Assembly: GCA_910577875.1 (NCBI GenBank) | Contig: CAJTNY010000025.1 | Span: 1 to 25,812 of the forward strand | Length of the DNA stretch: 25,812 nucleotides | Direction of reading: 5' to 3' | DNA from: an uncultured Christensenella sp. | GTDB lineage: Bacteria > Bacillota > Clostridia > Christensenellales > Borkfalkiaceae | Part shown: positions 8,140 through 17,091 of the stretch, piece by piece | How positions within the stretch are numbered: the first letter of the stretch is position 1 | Layout: each line of letters opens with the position of its first letter | Position numbers and translations under genes: made by a program | The notes under the pieces: model-generated | What the model saw: only the letters and a program-made list of their open reading frames with translations | The model's database searches: none | What the model was told of the DNA's origin: nothing

Positions 8140-9356
8140 TTTTTTATTAACTTAGTAAGATAGAAACCCGCCCCGAGAGATAAGTCGGGAAGGAACTGCA
8201 AACCGAATTTGGTTTTTATATGTTCAAGAGGCGATGACGGAATATCCAAAACGAATTCGGGGTGAGCTTCCGAAAACGAATAAACTATACTGTCGTTTTC
8301 TTCCGGCAGAACCGAACAAGTCGAATAATAAAGCTCCCCTCCGCTTTTCACATAGCGCGAGCAATTGTCTAAAATCGCGTATTGGATTTTATTGAGCGAC
8401 GCTATATCCTCTTCCTTTCTGAAAAGCTTTATATCGGGATTCTCGTTTATAACTCCCGTACCAGAACAGGGCGCGTCGCATAGTACCGAGTCGAACGCAT
8501 TGTCGTATTCGGGCGTAAATTCAGACGAATCGGCTTGTACCGCGTTCACGTTATCCGCGCTCATACGCTTTGCATAAGACCTTATTAATTCCACGCGGTG
8601 AGAGTGTATTTCACAAGCCGTGACGGTGCAGCATTTTTTAGATAAAAGAACGGATTTCCCGCCCGGCGCCGCGCAGGCGTCCAATAGCTTTTTACAGCCG
8701 TTTACAGCCGAAGCTATCGCGACCGAACCGACAGACTGAAAGGTATAATCGCCTCTGTCGAAACCTTCGTCGCGGGTAAAATTCTTAAAGATGAAAACGT
8801 TCTCAAACGGTGTATCCATATGAGGTTTATCGAGATATTTTTCCGCATTTCTTTCAAAGCGGACGCAGACCCCTTGCGAAGGCGCGGACAAAATTTCCGA
8901 TGCCTGAGATTTATAGCTTCTGCGCAGACGTTTGACGAGCCATAAAGGAGAACTCGTTTCGATTGAAATTCTTTCATCTGTTTTTTGCGGAAATGCGGGA
9001 ATTTTATATGAACGCAGAAACGCGTTTACAAACCCCGACGCGCCGTCTTTGCCGAGTTTCTTAACCAGCGCGACTGCGCTGTCCACCACCATATAATCGT
9101 GTTTTTCCATAAATTCGAGCATATACAGCGCGATTTTTAGTATGAGTTTTATAGAACTTTTCGGAGCTTTTTTTACATTTGCCCCAATAATATGCGACAG
9201 ATAAATATCTTTTTCAAGCACTCCGTAACATATCTTTACGGTTCGCGCCTTGTTAAGAGATTCTATAAAAGTTTCCGAAATTGCCTGTTTTAAGTATTTA
9301 CCCCCCTGATATACCTTTGCGAGTATAAAATAGGGGTCACACAGAGGATTAGTCAA
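8136..9356 (-). CDS. rsmB: 16S rRNA (cytosine-967-C5) methyltransferase RsmB
   Basis: RsmB makes m5C967 in 16S rRNA using SAM. An N-terminal NusB-like helical domain (about 1-120) precedes the Rossmann methyltransferase domain. Visible motifs are the SAM site LDACAAPGGKS (225-235), DAPCSGTGVINENPDIK with proton-shuttling/release C297, and YSTCSVLPEEN with C347; these are the two cysteines of m5C methyltransferases. The frame opens with TTG at 9356, which overlaps the fmt stop by 8 nt. The family-like start (DPYFILAKVYQGGKYLKQAI) follows, so this rare start is accepted; initiation probably relies on coupling because no clear ribosome binding site is seen. Confidence 0.94.
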   Translation of the reverse strand: MTNPLCDPYFILAKVYQGGKYLKQAISETFIESLNKARTVKICYGVLEKDIYLSHIIGANVKKAPKSSIKLILKIALYMLEFMEKHDYMVVDSAVALVKKLGKDGASGFVNAFLRSYKIPAFPQKTDERISIETSSPLWLVKRLRRSYKSQASEILSAPSQGVCVRFERNAEKYLDKPHMDTPFENVFIFKNFTRDEGFDRGDYTFQSVGSVAIASAVNGCKKLLDACAAPGGKSVLLSKKCCTVTACEIHSHRVELIRSYAKRMSADNVNAVQADSSEFTPEYDNAFDSVLCDAPCSGTGVINENPDIKLFRKEEDIASLNKIQYAILDNCSRYVKSGGELYYSTCSVLPEENDSIVYSFSEAHPEFVLDIPSSPLEHIKTKFGLQFLPDLSLGAGFYLTKLIKK

Positions 9357-10260
9357 GCCTGTCGCCCGCCTTTATTTTTCTTCCGTTTACGAAGTCGGCC
9401 GCGTTCATTCTCTTTCCGCCGGCCGGCTGAACTTCTTTAACCAGTACTGCGCCCGTACCGCATTTTACTATAAAACCGCGTTTATCGGCGCATATTACCG
9501 TACCAATCTCTCCTTCGGCTTCACATATTTCCGCGCGGAGAATATTTAAAAAGTTTCCGTTATGTCCGCAGAACGCTACGGGCTGAGGATTCATTGCGCG
9601 TATTAATCTGCATATATCCTCCGCCGAATTACCGAAATTTATTTTCGCGTCATTCTTTTGTATCTTTTTGCAATACGTCGCTTTCGCCTCGTCCTGAATA
9701 AGAAGCTGCGCGTTCTTTTTCTTTAAAAGCCCTACGGTTTCAACAGCAGCTTCCGCTGAAAGCAGAGAAAGCGCGTCTTGCAGTTCGCCGTAAGTTTTAT
9801 TACCGATTTCGCATCTTTTAACGAGCAGTATTCCGCCCGTATCCAAAGACAATTCGGTCTTCATAACCGTTACGCCGGTATGCGTTTTACCTGCGCATAT
9901 AGCCGACTGAATAGGCGAAGCTCCGCGGAATTCGGGCAGAAGAGACGCATGCAGATTCCAAACACCCGCAGGGAAACTTTCCAATACCTCTTTGGAAAGA
10001 ATTTGCCCGTAAGCGCAGGTTATCAGAATATCCGCGTCCAGGAATTTAAGTTCTTCTACGCTGTCTCTTATATTTACGAATTCATAAACTGGCAACCCTA
10101 AGTCGTCCGCCTTAGTCTTAACGGCGGTAGGAGTCAAAACCGCTTTCCTGCCTACGGGTCTTGCGGGCTGGGTAATAACCGCGCTTACACCGAACTTTTT
10201 ATGAAGAGCTTCGAGAGAGGGAACTGCGTAAACGGGAGAACCCGCAAAAACGATTTTCAT
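9349..10260 (-). CDS. fmt: Methionyl-tRNA formyltransferase
   Basis: Fmt formylates initiator Met-tRNA with 10-formyl-tetrahydrofolate. The 303-residue length is usual. MKIVFAGSPVYAVPSL starts the formyltransferase domain. The signature WNLHASLLPEFRGASP supplies N102 and H104, and D140 lies in SLDTGGI. The C-terminal OB-like domain binds tRNA. GGAG precedes the ATG by 8 nt. The gene starts 3 nt after def, the near-universal pairing of N-formylation and deformylation. The stop overlaps the rsmB start. Confidence 0.96.
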   Translation of the reverse strand: MKIVFAGSPVYAVPSLEALHKKFGVSAVITQPARPVGRKAVLTPTAVKTKADDLGLPVYEFVNIRDSVEELKFLDADILITCAYGQILSKEVLESFPAGVWNLHASLLPEFRGASPIQSAICAGKTHTGVTVMKTELSLDTGGILLVKRCEIGNKTYGELQDALSLLSAEAAVETVGLLKKKNAQLLIQDEAKATYCKKIQKNDAKINFGNSAEDICRLIRAMNPQPVAFCGHNGNFLNILRAEICEAEGEIGTVICADKRGFIVKCGTGAVLVKEVQPAGGKRMNAADFVNGRKIKAGDRLD

Positions 10261-10263
10261 AAT

Positions 10264-10725
10264 TTATTCTCCGTCGGGAATATCGTACAGTTCGTCCGCC
10301 TTATCGGTATAAAGTATTCCGTCGAGGTGGTCGAGTTCGTGGCACACCGCTCGAGCAAAAAAACCTTCCGACGTTAGTTTGTGTTTTCTTCCTTTGCGGT
10401 CACGGTATTCAGCCTTTACTTTATAGGGACGAGTTACGGTGCCTTGTTTGCCTTTAACCGAAAGGCAACCCTCGGGCCCCGTCTGTTCGCCTTTCGCCGA
10501 AAGTATGACGGGATTGACCATTTCAAAGTAACCTTCTTCGACATCGACGACAACGACGCGCTTTGCTATCCCTATCTGCGGAGCGGCAAGCCCCGCGCCG
10601 TGCTCTGCGCGGACGGTTTCTTTCATATCGTCAAGCAAATCACAAAGCTCCTGATTGAAGTTTTTGATATCGGCGCATTTTTCTCTCAATACGGGCTCGC
10701 CCGTCTGATAAACGTATTTTCTCAT
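10264..10725 (-). CDS. def: Peptide deformylase
   Basis: Def removes the formyl group from the N-terminal methionine of nascent proteins. All three metal-enzyme motifs are present in this 153-residue protein: GAGLAAPQIG (43-52), EGCLS (85-89, with metal ligand C87) and HELDH (129-133). The short length and lack of insertions suggest the type 1 form. AGAGGTGA precedes the ATG. The gene lies between priA (12 nt) and fmt (3 nt). Confidence 0.97.
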   Translation of the reverse strand: MRKYVYQTGEPVLREKCADIKNFNQELCDLLDDMKETVRAEHGAGLAAPQIGIAKRVVVVDVEEGYFEMVNPVILSAKGEQTGPEGCLSVKGKQGTVTRPYKVKAEYRDRKGRKHKLTSEGFFARAVCHELDHLDGILYTDKADELYDIPDGE

Positions 10726-10737
10726 AAATCACCTCTG

Positions 10738-12909
10738 TTATGATAAGTTTGCAGGATTCTCTTCAACGTAAACGATAACCGAATGCGAAGAATTTTTTAC
10801 GGCTATATCGTAAATTTCGGGTAAAAGCGAGCTATCTTTCAGCCTCATCAAAACCTGATAACGGATTTTGCCCTGAATTTTCTTTATCGGCGAGTGCATC
10901 TTGTTGAAAAAAATAAACTCGTTTTGACGTCTTTTTCGCAGTTCGTCAATCGAAAAGTAAACGTTTTTTAAAGTTTCGAGCGCGCTTTCTCCGTTTTCGG
11001 AAGTAACCATAACCCTGCAAATCAACGAATACGGCGGAAAGCCCGTTGCTTTACGCAAAGAAATTTCGTTCTTGAAAAAGCCCGCATAGTCGTAATTTAC
11101 CGCATAGCGCAGAATATAATTTTCCGGCGAGCAAGTTTGAAGCACTACTTTGCCCTTATTTCCCGCGCGCCCGCTTCTGCCCGAAACCTGCGTAATCAAC
11201 TGGAACGTTCTCTCCCCGCTTCTGTAATCAGAAAAATGAAGGCTCATATCGGCATCCAGAATCCCGACAAGCGTTACCGACGGGAAGTCGTGCCCCTTTG
11301 CTATCATCTGGGTCCCGACCAGAATGTCCGCCTGCTTGTCCGAAAACTTTTTCAATATGTTATAGTGTCCGTCCTTGCCCGAAACGGTATCGTTGTCCAT
11401 ACGCAGAATCCGTGCCGCAGGATAAAGATTTTTAAGCTCTGTAACCACTCTCTGCGTGCCCGTTCCGTTATAAAGAATGTGCCTGCCTCCGCAGTCCGGA
11501 CAGACATCCGGCATACGGTACTTGGTTCCGCAATAGTGGCATTTAAGACAATTTTCTTCGCTATGGTAAGTGAGCGTCACATCGCAGTTTTCGCATTTGG
11601 CGACGTAACCGCAGTCGCGGCACATCACCGTTCTCGAATAACCTCTGCGGTTTAAAAATATTATCGCCTGGTTTCCGCCGTCGAGAGTTTCTTTCAATTC
11701 CTCTTTTAAGACAATTGAAAAAGGTGTATTATTGCCCCTTTTGACCTCCCTGCGCATATCCGCGATAATAATTTCGGGGAGAGGTTTTTTGTTTATTCGC
11801 TCAGTCAGCGTTATAAGACCTATTTTCCTCTCAACCGCCTTTACATATGTTTCGACGGACGGAGTTGCACTGCCCAAAACAAGTTTCGCTCCGTTATATT
11901 CCGCCCTCATTAGCGCAATTTCCGAAGTTGAGTAGCGCGGAGCGGATTCGCTGACGTACGAAGAATCATGCTCCTCGTCTATTATAATCGCGCCTATATT
12001 TTCAAGCGGAGCGAAAATCGCACTTCTTGCTCCGATTGCTATTTTCGCCTCGCCCGAACGCAGTCTCCACCACTCGTCGAACCGCTCTCCCGCGGAAAGC
12101 CCGCTGTGCATAATAGCGGCGGCTCCGCCGAATCTGCCCCTTAACTGCGAAAGCATTTGCGGCGTCAGCGAAATTTCGGGGACTAAAAATATTGCAGTTC
12201 TGCCCCTCTCTATTTCACGGGCGATTACGTTTAAATAAATCTCGGTTTTTCCGCTTCCCGTGACTCCGTGTATAAGATGCACCGTATTTTTGGAATTCTC
12301 TATCTTTTCCAGCGCACCCCGCTGTGCGGCAGTTAAAACGCGGGCTTCCGCATTTGCGGGAAGTCCGGAAAACGGCCCTCGGAGAATTTTTCGTCTTTCG
12401 ATTTTTACAGCGCCCTTTTCCGCAAGCGATTTTACCGCTCCGCTTCCGAAAACATTGCGAAGATACGCGTGTTCGGCGCAACCGCGTTCTTTAAGATATT
12501 CCAGAACCTGTTTCTGTTTTTTTGCCGACTTGGAAAGCTGTATATCCGCGCCGTTTAAAACAACGTAATTTTTAAAAGCTTCTCTTACCTTGCCGAGCCG
12601 CATTTCCGATGGCACGAATAACCTTAAAGCAACCGCCTTAGGTACGCGGTAACGAGAACTTATCCGCTCCATCAGAGAAAAGCACTCTGGAACGAGTGCG
12701 GGAGCTTCGTCGAATACCATGTTGACAGGTTTCACCTTTTCGGCGGGATATGAGGAAACGCGGCTTACGCCTATCACGAATCCGTCTATAACTCTCCCTC
12801 CGAAGGGAACCTTTACTCTACTCCCGACTTTCGTATTGTCGGGACAGGAGTATTCGAAAATTTTATCCACCTGACTGTGGGCTATATCGACTATAACCTG
12901 TGCGAACAT
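10738..12909 (-). CDS. priA: Primosomal protein N' (replication restart helicase PriA)
   Basis: PriA recognises abandoned forks and D-loops and reloads the replisome. The 723-residue protein has the 3'-DNA-binding domain (1-100), Walker A GVTGSGKT (215-222), DEEH (311-314), GSATPS (346-351), and a zinc-binding insertion with four CxxC pairs (C430/C433, C439/C442, C457/C460, C470/C473). GTQMIAKGHDFPSVTLVG and VSGRSGRAG complete the helicase core. AAGGTG sits 4 nt before ATG 12909. In Bacillus coaBC lies between rpoZ and priA; here the 92-nt gap holds only a hairpin. Confidence 0.97.
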   Translation of the reverse strand: MFAQVIVDIAHSQVDKIFEYSCPDNTKVGSRVKVPFGGRVIDGFVIGVSRVSSYPAEKVKPVNMVFDEAPALVPECFSLMERISSRYRVPKAVALRLFVPSEMRLGKVREAFKNYVVLNGADIQLSKSAKKQKQVLEYLKERGCAEHAYLRNVFGSGAVKSLAEKGAVKIERRKILRGPFSGLPANAEARVLTAAQRGALEKIENSKNTVHLIHGVTGSGKTEIYLNVIAREIERGRTAIFLVPEISLTPQMLSQLRGRFGGAAAIMHSGLSAGERFDEWWRLRSGEAKIAIGARSAIFAPLENIGAIIIDEEHDSSYVSESAPRYSTSEIALMRAEYNGAKLVLGSATPSVETYVKAVERKIGLITLTERINKKPLPEIIIADMRREVKRGNNTPFSIVLKEELKETLDGGNQAIIFLNRRGYSRTVMCRDCGYVAKCENCDVTLTYHSEENCLKCHYCGTKYRMPDVCPDCGGRHILYNGTGTQRVVTELKNLYPAARILRMDNDTVSGKDGHYNILKKFSDKQADILVGTQMIAKGHDFPSVTLVGILDADMSLHFSDYRSGERTFQLITQVSGRSGRAGNKGKVVLQTCSPENYILRYAVNYDYAGFFKNEISLRKATGFPPYSLICRVMVTSENGESALETLKNVYFSIDELRKRRQNEFIFFNKMHSPIKKIQGKIRYQVLMRLKDSSLLPEIYDIAVKNSSHSVIVYVEENPANLS

Positions 12910-12954
12910 TTTACACCTTGGTATCGTTTAACCGTATAAACACGGCAAGGAACC

Positions 12955-12987
12955 GACTGCGGTTTTCCGTATTGAAAAACCGCAGTC
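12955..12987 (-). other. Long hairpin in the rpoZ-priA gap
   Basis: A perfect 12-bp stem (12955-12966 with 12976-12987) with a 9-nt loop lies between the rpoZ stop and the priA start. The T-rich tail (GTTTTATTTTATC) is on the plus strand, the wrong side for this operon. For the minus-strand transcript it is therefore more likely an mRNA end-protecting or processing structure than a terminator. Confidence 0.5.
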
Positions 12988-13001
12988 AGTGTTTTATTTT
13001 A

Positions 13002-13220
13002 TCAATCTTTCGTACACTTGATTTTACCGTCTGCTATCTCCTGACAAGCGACGGAAATTTCTTTGAGATACTCGTCCGGAGCGGGACCCTTTGCCATATG
13101 GTTTTCGAGTATCTGTCTTGCGCGCTTGGAAGCGACAACGCAAAGACAGTAACGCGACACGGGCTGACCGTCCGCTCCGAGTTTGTCGATTAAAAGGTCA
13201 ACAGAAGGTTGATTAATCAT
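13002..13220 (-). CDS. rpoZ: DNA-directed RNA polymerase omega subunit
   Basis: Omega assists folding and stability of the beta' subunit. The 72-residue protein matches family length and pattern: an N-terminal MINQPSVDLL segment, SRYCLCVVASKRARQI (the conserved YxLVxxxAKRARQ-type helix), then a short acidic/lysine-rich tail. GGAG lies 9 nt before the ATG. The gene follows gmk by 51 nt, the usual gmk-rpoZ pair. Confidence 0.93.
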   Translation of the reverse strand: MINQPSVDLLIDKLGADGQPVSRYCLCVVASKRARQILENHMAKGPAPDEYLKEISVACQEIADGKIKCTKD

Positions 13221-13271
13221 ATATTTGACTCCTTATTACGCAAATATTGCACAATTAAATTTTTAACTTTT

Positions 13272-13823
13272 TTATATCTTGGCGGATTTTATTATCCGTT
13301 CGATTTCTTCTACCGCCGTTTGTAAGTCATCGTTGATTACGGTGAAATCGTATTGCGACTTTTTGGAAATCTCGTAATCCATACGCGACAATCTTTCGGT
13401 TATGCTTTTGCCGTCTTCGCTTCCGCGCTTTAAAAGACGCGCTTTAAGCTCATTTTCGTCGGGGGGTAAAATCATAATAAGTAAAGCGTCGGGATATGAA
13501 CGCTTGACATTGAGCGCCCCGTCCACTTCTATTTCCAAAATTACATCGTAAGTTTCGAGTTGTTTTTCCACAAACGCTTTCGGGGTTCCGTAGAAATTAC
13601 CGAAATGGTTGTTGTATTCCAAAAAACCGCCCGACGCTATCGTTTCTTTAAATTTCTCTTCGCTTACGAAAAAGTAGGAAACGCCTTCCTTTTCGCCGTT
13701 CCGCTTGGCGCGAGTGGTGCAGGAAACGCTTAACGCATATCCGCCCTTTTTCAGAAGTTCTTTGACGATCGTACCCTTGCCTACTCCCGAGGGCCCCGAC
13801 AATACTATAAGTCTATTCTTCAT
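13272..13823 (-). CDS. gmk: Guanylate kinase
   Basis: Gmk phosphorylates GMP to GDP with ATP and so feeds GTP and (p)ppGpp pools. The 183-residue protein carries the P-loop SGPSGVGKGT (9-18). It also has SCTTRAKRNGEKEGVSYFFV, which binds GMP, the EIEVDGALNVK strand, and ILPPDENELKARLLKRGSE (lid region). The start is ATG 13823, 9 nt after the yicC stop, with only a weak ribosome binding site, suggesting coupling to yicC. In Bacillus remA lies between yicC and gmk; it is absent here. Confidence 0.97.
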   Translation of the reverse strand: MKNRLIVLSGPSGVGKGTIVKELLKKGGYALSVSCTTRAKRNGEKEGVSYFFVSEEKFKETIASGGFLEYNNHFGNFYGTPKAFVEKQLETYDVILEIEVDGALNVKRSYPDALLIMILPPDENELKARLLKRGSEDGKSITERLSRMDYEISKKSQYDFTVINDDLQTAVEEIERIIKSAKI

Positions 13824-13832
13824 AATCTTGAT

Positions 13833-14708
13833 TTACTCGATATTCTGCACCTGTTCGCGCACTTTCTCTATTTCGTTTTTAAGGGCGAGCCCTAACCGCG
13901 TTATTTCCAAATCGTTGGATTTGGAACATATCGTATTGCTTTCTCGGTTAAATTCCTGTACGAGGAAATCTAATTTTCTGCCGACGAGCCGTTCCGAACA
14001 TATTTGTCTGAACTGGGATATATGCGAACGAAGCCTTGTCAGCTCTTCGTCTATATTGCTCTTATCCGCAAACAGCGCAACCTCCGTTAAAAGCCTGCCC
14101 TCGTCGGGTTCGGTTTCCTGTAAGATTTTTCTTATTTTGGTTTCGAGCTTGGTCCTATATCCTTCGGCAACGGAAGGTGTGCGCTTTTCGATACTGACGA
14201 CAAGAGATTCTATGCTTTCCATTCTCGAAAGCATATCCGCTTTAAGTTTTTCACCCTCTATCCCGCGCATATCGTTAAGTTTTTCAAGCGCTTCGGATAA
14301 AGCGGTTTTGAGCGCGTAGATACCGTCATCGTCCACAGAAACGCTTTCATCGTTTTTGACAACGTCGGGATAACGCAGTACACCCGTCACAGAAAAATCT
14401 TTTACGGCATCCGGCAGAAGTTCTTCTACCCTTCGCGCTATCTTTGCATAAGCTAACACCGTCGCCTCGTCAAGACTTAGTTCACGGCATTTCTCGCGCT
14501 TGTCTGAAAAGCCGATGTAAACATCTGCGTGACCTCTGGTGAGTTTCTCGCGCACGATTGCTCTTATGACGTCTTCATATGCTATGAATATACGAGGACA
14601 TTTTACGGATACATCGAGATAGCGGTTGTTTACCGTCTTGACTTCGACGGTAATTTCTATACCGCCCTGTTTATATTCGCCTCTGCCGTAACCTGTCATA
14701 CTCAGCAT
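13833..14708 (-). CDS. yicC: YicC family endoribonuclease
   Basis: YicC-family proteins are endoribonucleases (known from E. coli YicC and B. subtilis YloC). From ATG 14708 the protein is 291 residues. MLSMTGYGRGEY is the hallmark N-terminus. The C-terminal DUF1732 part shows NIDEELTRLRSHISQFR and KLDFLVQEFNRESNTICSKS. A longer frame to 14780 would place a hydrophobic extension across the promoter and is rejected; AGAGGTC lies 7 nt before ATG 14708. It is the first gene of the eleven-gene operon. The usual final motif is present but ends with EKVREQVQNIE. Confidence 0.94.
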   Translation of the reverse strand: MLSMTGYGRGEYKQGGIEITVEVKTVNNRYLDVSVKCPRIFIAYEDVIRAIVREKLTRGHADVYIGFSDKREKCRELSLDEATVLAYAKIARRVEELLPDAVKDFSVTGVLRYPDVVKNDESVSVDDDGIYALKTALSEALEKLNDMRGIEGEKLKADMLSRMESIESLVVSIEKRTPSVAEGYRTKLETKIRKILQETEPDEGRLLTEVALFADKSNIDEELTRLRSHISQFRQICSERLVGRKLDFLVQEFNRESNTICSKSNDLEITRLGLALKNEIEKVREQVQNIE

Positions 14709-14747
14709 AAAAAAGACCTCTAAGGGTAAAATTATCGATACAAATTG

Positions 14748-14776
14748 ATTATAGCAAAAAAAAATAAAAATTACAA
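14748..14776 (-). promoter_or_regulatory. Strong SigA-type promoter of the yicC...M19 operon
   Basis: On the minus strand TTGTAA (14771-14776) and a perfect TATAAT (14748-14753) are 17 nt apart, with an extended -10 TGC directly upstream. It leaves a leader of about 33 nt before yicC and lies just downstream of the terminator of the previous gene. Confidence 0.85.
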
Positions 14777-14782
14777 GCATAA

Positions 14783-14811
14783 AAAGCGTGCTTTAAAAAA
14801 AAGCACGCTTT
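14783..14811 (-). terminator. Intrinsic terminator of the nitrilase-like gene
   Basis: A perfect 12-bp stem (14783-14794 with 14800-14811) with a 5-nt loop, followed on the minus strand by TTTTT. It lies 51 nt after the stop of the 14863-15525 gene and immediately before the yicC promoter. Confidence 0.85.
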
Positions 14812-14862
14812 AATTTTACCGCGTTTTATTTTTCCGCCGTACGCACCGAATTTAATGCAACG

Positions 14863-15525
14863 TCAGTAGTCTTCGCTAAGTTCGTTATACATTCCCTTCG
14901 TTCGTATCGTAACAACCCTGTAATGGTTCTGTGGCTCCACGTCGAAAAGCGCCGCAGGCTGAGAAGACGATGCTATCTCACCCGTGATTTCCGAATAATA
15001 AGCCATATTGCCCGCGCACATAATGACGGGTATTCCGTAAAGATAAGAATACGCGCGTATAAGCAACGCCGGCAATGTATTTTTTATTTCTTCCAAAAAC
15101 ACTACGATAACGTTGCAACCGCAAAGCGACAGCGCTTTGAACCCGTCGGGGAAATGCAGGTCGTTTTCTATACACAGACCTATTTTATAACCGCCTACCG
15201 CGTACACTCCAAGCCCCGCCCCGCTCTTGTAATTTTCTCCGTCCACGACGTGGTTCATATCGGAAATGCCAAGAAGCTTGCCTTTATCGGCAACGGAAAC
15301 AGATTTTCTGAGAACGCCCCTGCTTTTTGTCCTGCAACCGCACAGCACTCCGCACTTAGCCGATTTAGAGAGGCGCGTAGCGTCTTCGAATTTATCCGTA
15401 ACGCCTTTAAGCTCGCTTTCGAAATCGACTTCGCCGAGCCCGTTGAAGCCGAACACCGCAATATCGCATTCGGGCAACGACTTGACGTCTTTTACCGTAC
15501 TGTCTGTAACAACGCAAAATATCAT
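14863..15525 (-). CDS. Nitrilase-fold (carbon-nitrogen hydrolase-like) protein, probably catalytically degenerate
   Basis: The 220-residue protein resembles the carbon-nitrogen hydrolase superfamily around KIGLCIENDLHFPDGFKALS. That is the position of the family's GvlICYDxxFPExxR nucleophile motif, and GCNVIVV follows as expected. By eye alignment the catalytic Cys position is Glu and the nearest Cys lies two residues earlier. The catalytic Lys (YRKxHL) lies at DMNHV with no lysine, and the N-terminal Glu (FPE) reads FGF. All three E-K-C residues thus look replaced. The protein is also shorter than usual (~260-300), and no signal peptide is seen. Start ATG 15525 has a poor ribosome binding site. 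A single-gene unit; function unknown. Family assignment is moderate. Confidence 0.6.
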   Translation of the reverse strand: MIFCVVTDSTVKDVKSLPECDIAVFGFNGLGEVDFESELKGVTDKFEDATRLSKSAKCGVLCGCRTKSRGVLRKSVSVADKGKLLGISDMNHVVDGENYKSGAGLGVYAVGGYKIGLCIENDLHFPDGFKALSLCGCNVIVVFLEEIKNTLPALLIRAYSYLYGIPVIMCAGNMAYYSEITGEIASSSQPAALFDVEPQNHYRVVTIRTKGMYNELSEDY

Positions 15526-15623
15526 ACCTTACATTGTATTTAACTTTTATAAAATGTGTTAAAAGCGTTTGGACGGGCATAAGATATTTTATCAAAATAT
15601 ATAATTTATAAAAGAGGCGCAAC

Positions 15624-17075
15624 GTGAAAAAAATTATTTGCATAATTCTTACACTCTTAATCGCCGCAACGGCGGCAACGGTTGCCGCTTGCTCTAAACG
15701 GCAGAAGCGGATAAGCGAATACAATATATTCGCAAGCTACGACAGCGAAACCAGAACGCTTAAAGGTACGGTGGATTTCAAATATTATAACGATACCGAC
15801 AACGAAATAAGCGACCTTAAATTCAACCTTTACGGCAACGCTTTCCGCGAGGGAGCGAAGTTCTCTCCAGTATCGCAAAGTTATGCAAACAAGGCGTACT
15901 ATGCAGGAACGAGCTACGGTTCTATGACCGTTGAAGAAGTAGAAAACTGCGCCGGCTGGAATATAGGCGGAAGCGACGAAAACATACTTAACGTCACTCT
16001 CTCCGAACCCGTATACCCCGAACAGACCGTCAGCGTAAAGATAAGCTACACTTTGAATCTCGCACTTGTCAACCACCGCACGGGCGTAACCGAAAACACC
16101 GTGAATCTCGGCAATTTCTACCCCGTGCTTTGCGCGTATTCGAAAGAAGGATTCGTCGAATGTCCATACTACTATTGCGGCGACCCGTTCCTTTCTGAAT
16201 GCGCGAATTACAATGTAACAATAGATTTACCCGCGGGATATGTTGCGGCGAGCAGCGGAAAACTCGAAAACGAATCGTCTGCGGCAGATAGAAAAAAATG
16301 CACGTATTCGCTCGGAAACGCGCGCGATTTCGCAATCGTGCTCTCCGATAAATTCGAAGTCGCGTCTCAAAACGTTAACGGAATTAACGTTAGCTATTAC
16401 TATTATTCAGATTCTAATCCTCAGGCGAGTCTGTCCGCAGCCTGTGAAAGTTTAAGTTATTTTTCGGAAACTTTCGGCTCATACGCATATCCCTCTCTCT
16501 CAGTCGTTCAGACCGGTTTTTGCTACGGCGGCATGGAATATCCCGCTCTTACTATGATAAGCGACGCACTCGATTCGGACGGCAATATATACACGATAGT
16601 ACACGAAAATGCGCATCAGTGGTGGTATGCGATGGTAGGAAGCGACCAGCTCAACAGCGCCTGGCAGGACGAAGGGCTTGCGGAATACAGCTCGCTCATG
16701 TTCTTTGAAAATCACCCCACCTATTCTTTTACGCGCACGGGTATAGTCGGAACCGCGACCAAGTCTTACAGAGCGTTCTATTCCGTATACAATCAGATTT
16801 TCGGCGAAGCGGATACGAGTATGAACAGAAACCTCGGCGCGTTCGAAAGCGAATACGAATACTCGAATATAGCATACAATAAGGGACTTATTATGTTCGA
16901 TATGCTCAGAGAGTCCATCGGTGACGATAAGTTCAAAGCGGGTCTTAAAAAATATTTCTCCGAAAACGTTAACCGCATAGCTTCCTGCGAAGATTTATTC
17001 GGCTGTTTTTTGAGCTCGGGCGTCGACCTCGAAGGCTTTTTCAACTCGTTCATGGAAGGAAAAATTGTAATCTAA
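15624..17075 (+). CDS. M1-type zinc aminopeptidase lipoprotein
   Basis: This 483-residue protein is a gluzincin of the M1 aminopeptidase class, predicted to be lipid-anchored outside the membrane. The N-terminus is a lipoprotein signal with lipobox VAAC and C23 as the acylated residue. Residues about 30-250 form the beta-rich saddle domain. The zinc site is HENAH (327-331) with the third ligand E350 in WQDEGLAEY, exactly 19 residues on. GGMEYPAL (302-309) stands where GxMEN binds the substrate amino terminus; the final Asn is Tyr, so specificity may differ. GAGG precedes the GTG start at 15624. The C-terminus is short, lacking the large helical domain of classic M1 enzymes. It probably trims peptides at the cell surface. 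Confidence 0.87.
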   Translation: MKKIICIILTLLIAATAATVAACSKRQKRISEYNIFASYDSETRTLKGTVDFKYYNDTDNEISDLKFNLYGNAFREGAKFSPVSQSYANKAYYAGTSYGSMTVEEVENCAGWNIGGSDENILNVTLSEPVYPEQTVSVKISYTLNLALVNHRTGVTENTVNLGNFYPVLCAYSKEGFVECPYYYCGDPFLSECANYNVTIDLPAGYVAASSGKLENESSAADRKKCTYSLGNARDFAIVLSDKFEVASQNVNGINVSYYYYSDSNPQASLSAACESLSYFSETFGSYAYPSLSVVQTGFCYGGMEYPALTMISDALDSDGNIYTIVHENAHQWWYAMVGSDQLNSAWQDEGLAEYSSLMFFENHPTYSFTRTGIVGTATKSYRAFYSVYNQIFGEADTSMNRNLGAFESEYEYSNIAYNKGLIMFDMLRESIGDDKFKAGLKKYFSENVNRIASCEDLFGCFLSSGVDLEGFFNSFMEGKIVI

Positions 17076-17091
17076 TAATTTTAACTTTTAC

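Noticed and set aside
12955..12987. Rho-independent terminator for rpoZ
   Set aside because: On the minus strand no T-run follows the stem, and priA needs readthrough from the upstream promoter.
13705..14319. 204-codon open frame on the plus strand
   Set aside because: It lies antisense across gmk and yicC, which have clear family motifs; composition is the mirror of those genes and no start signal is seen.
14709..14780. Hydrophobic N-terminal extension of YicC
   Set aside because: The stretch contains a near-consensus promoter, and MLSMTGYGRGE is the standard start of the family.
14923..15543. 206-codon plus-strand open frame
   Set aside because: It is antisense to the nitrilase-like gene and shows no family features; the minus-strand frame has a terminator and a nitrilase-type block.
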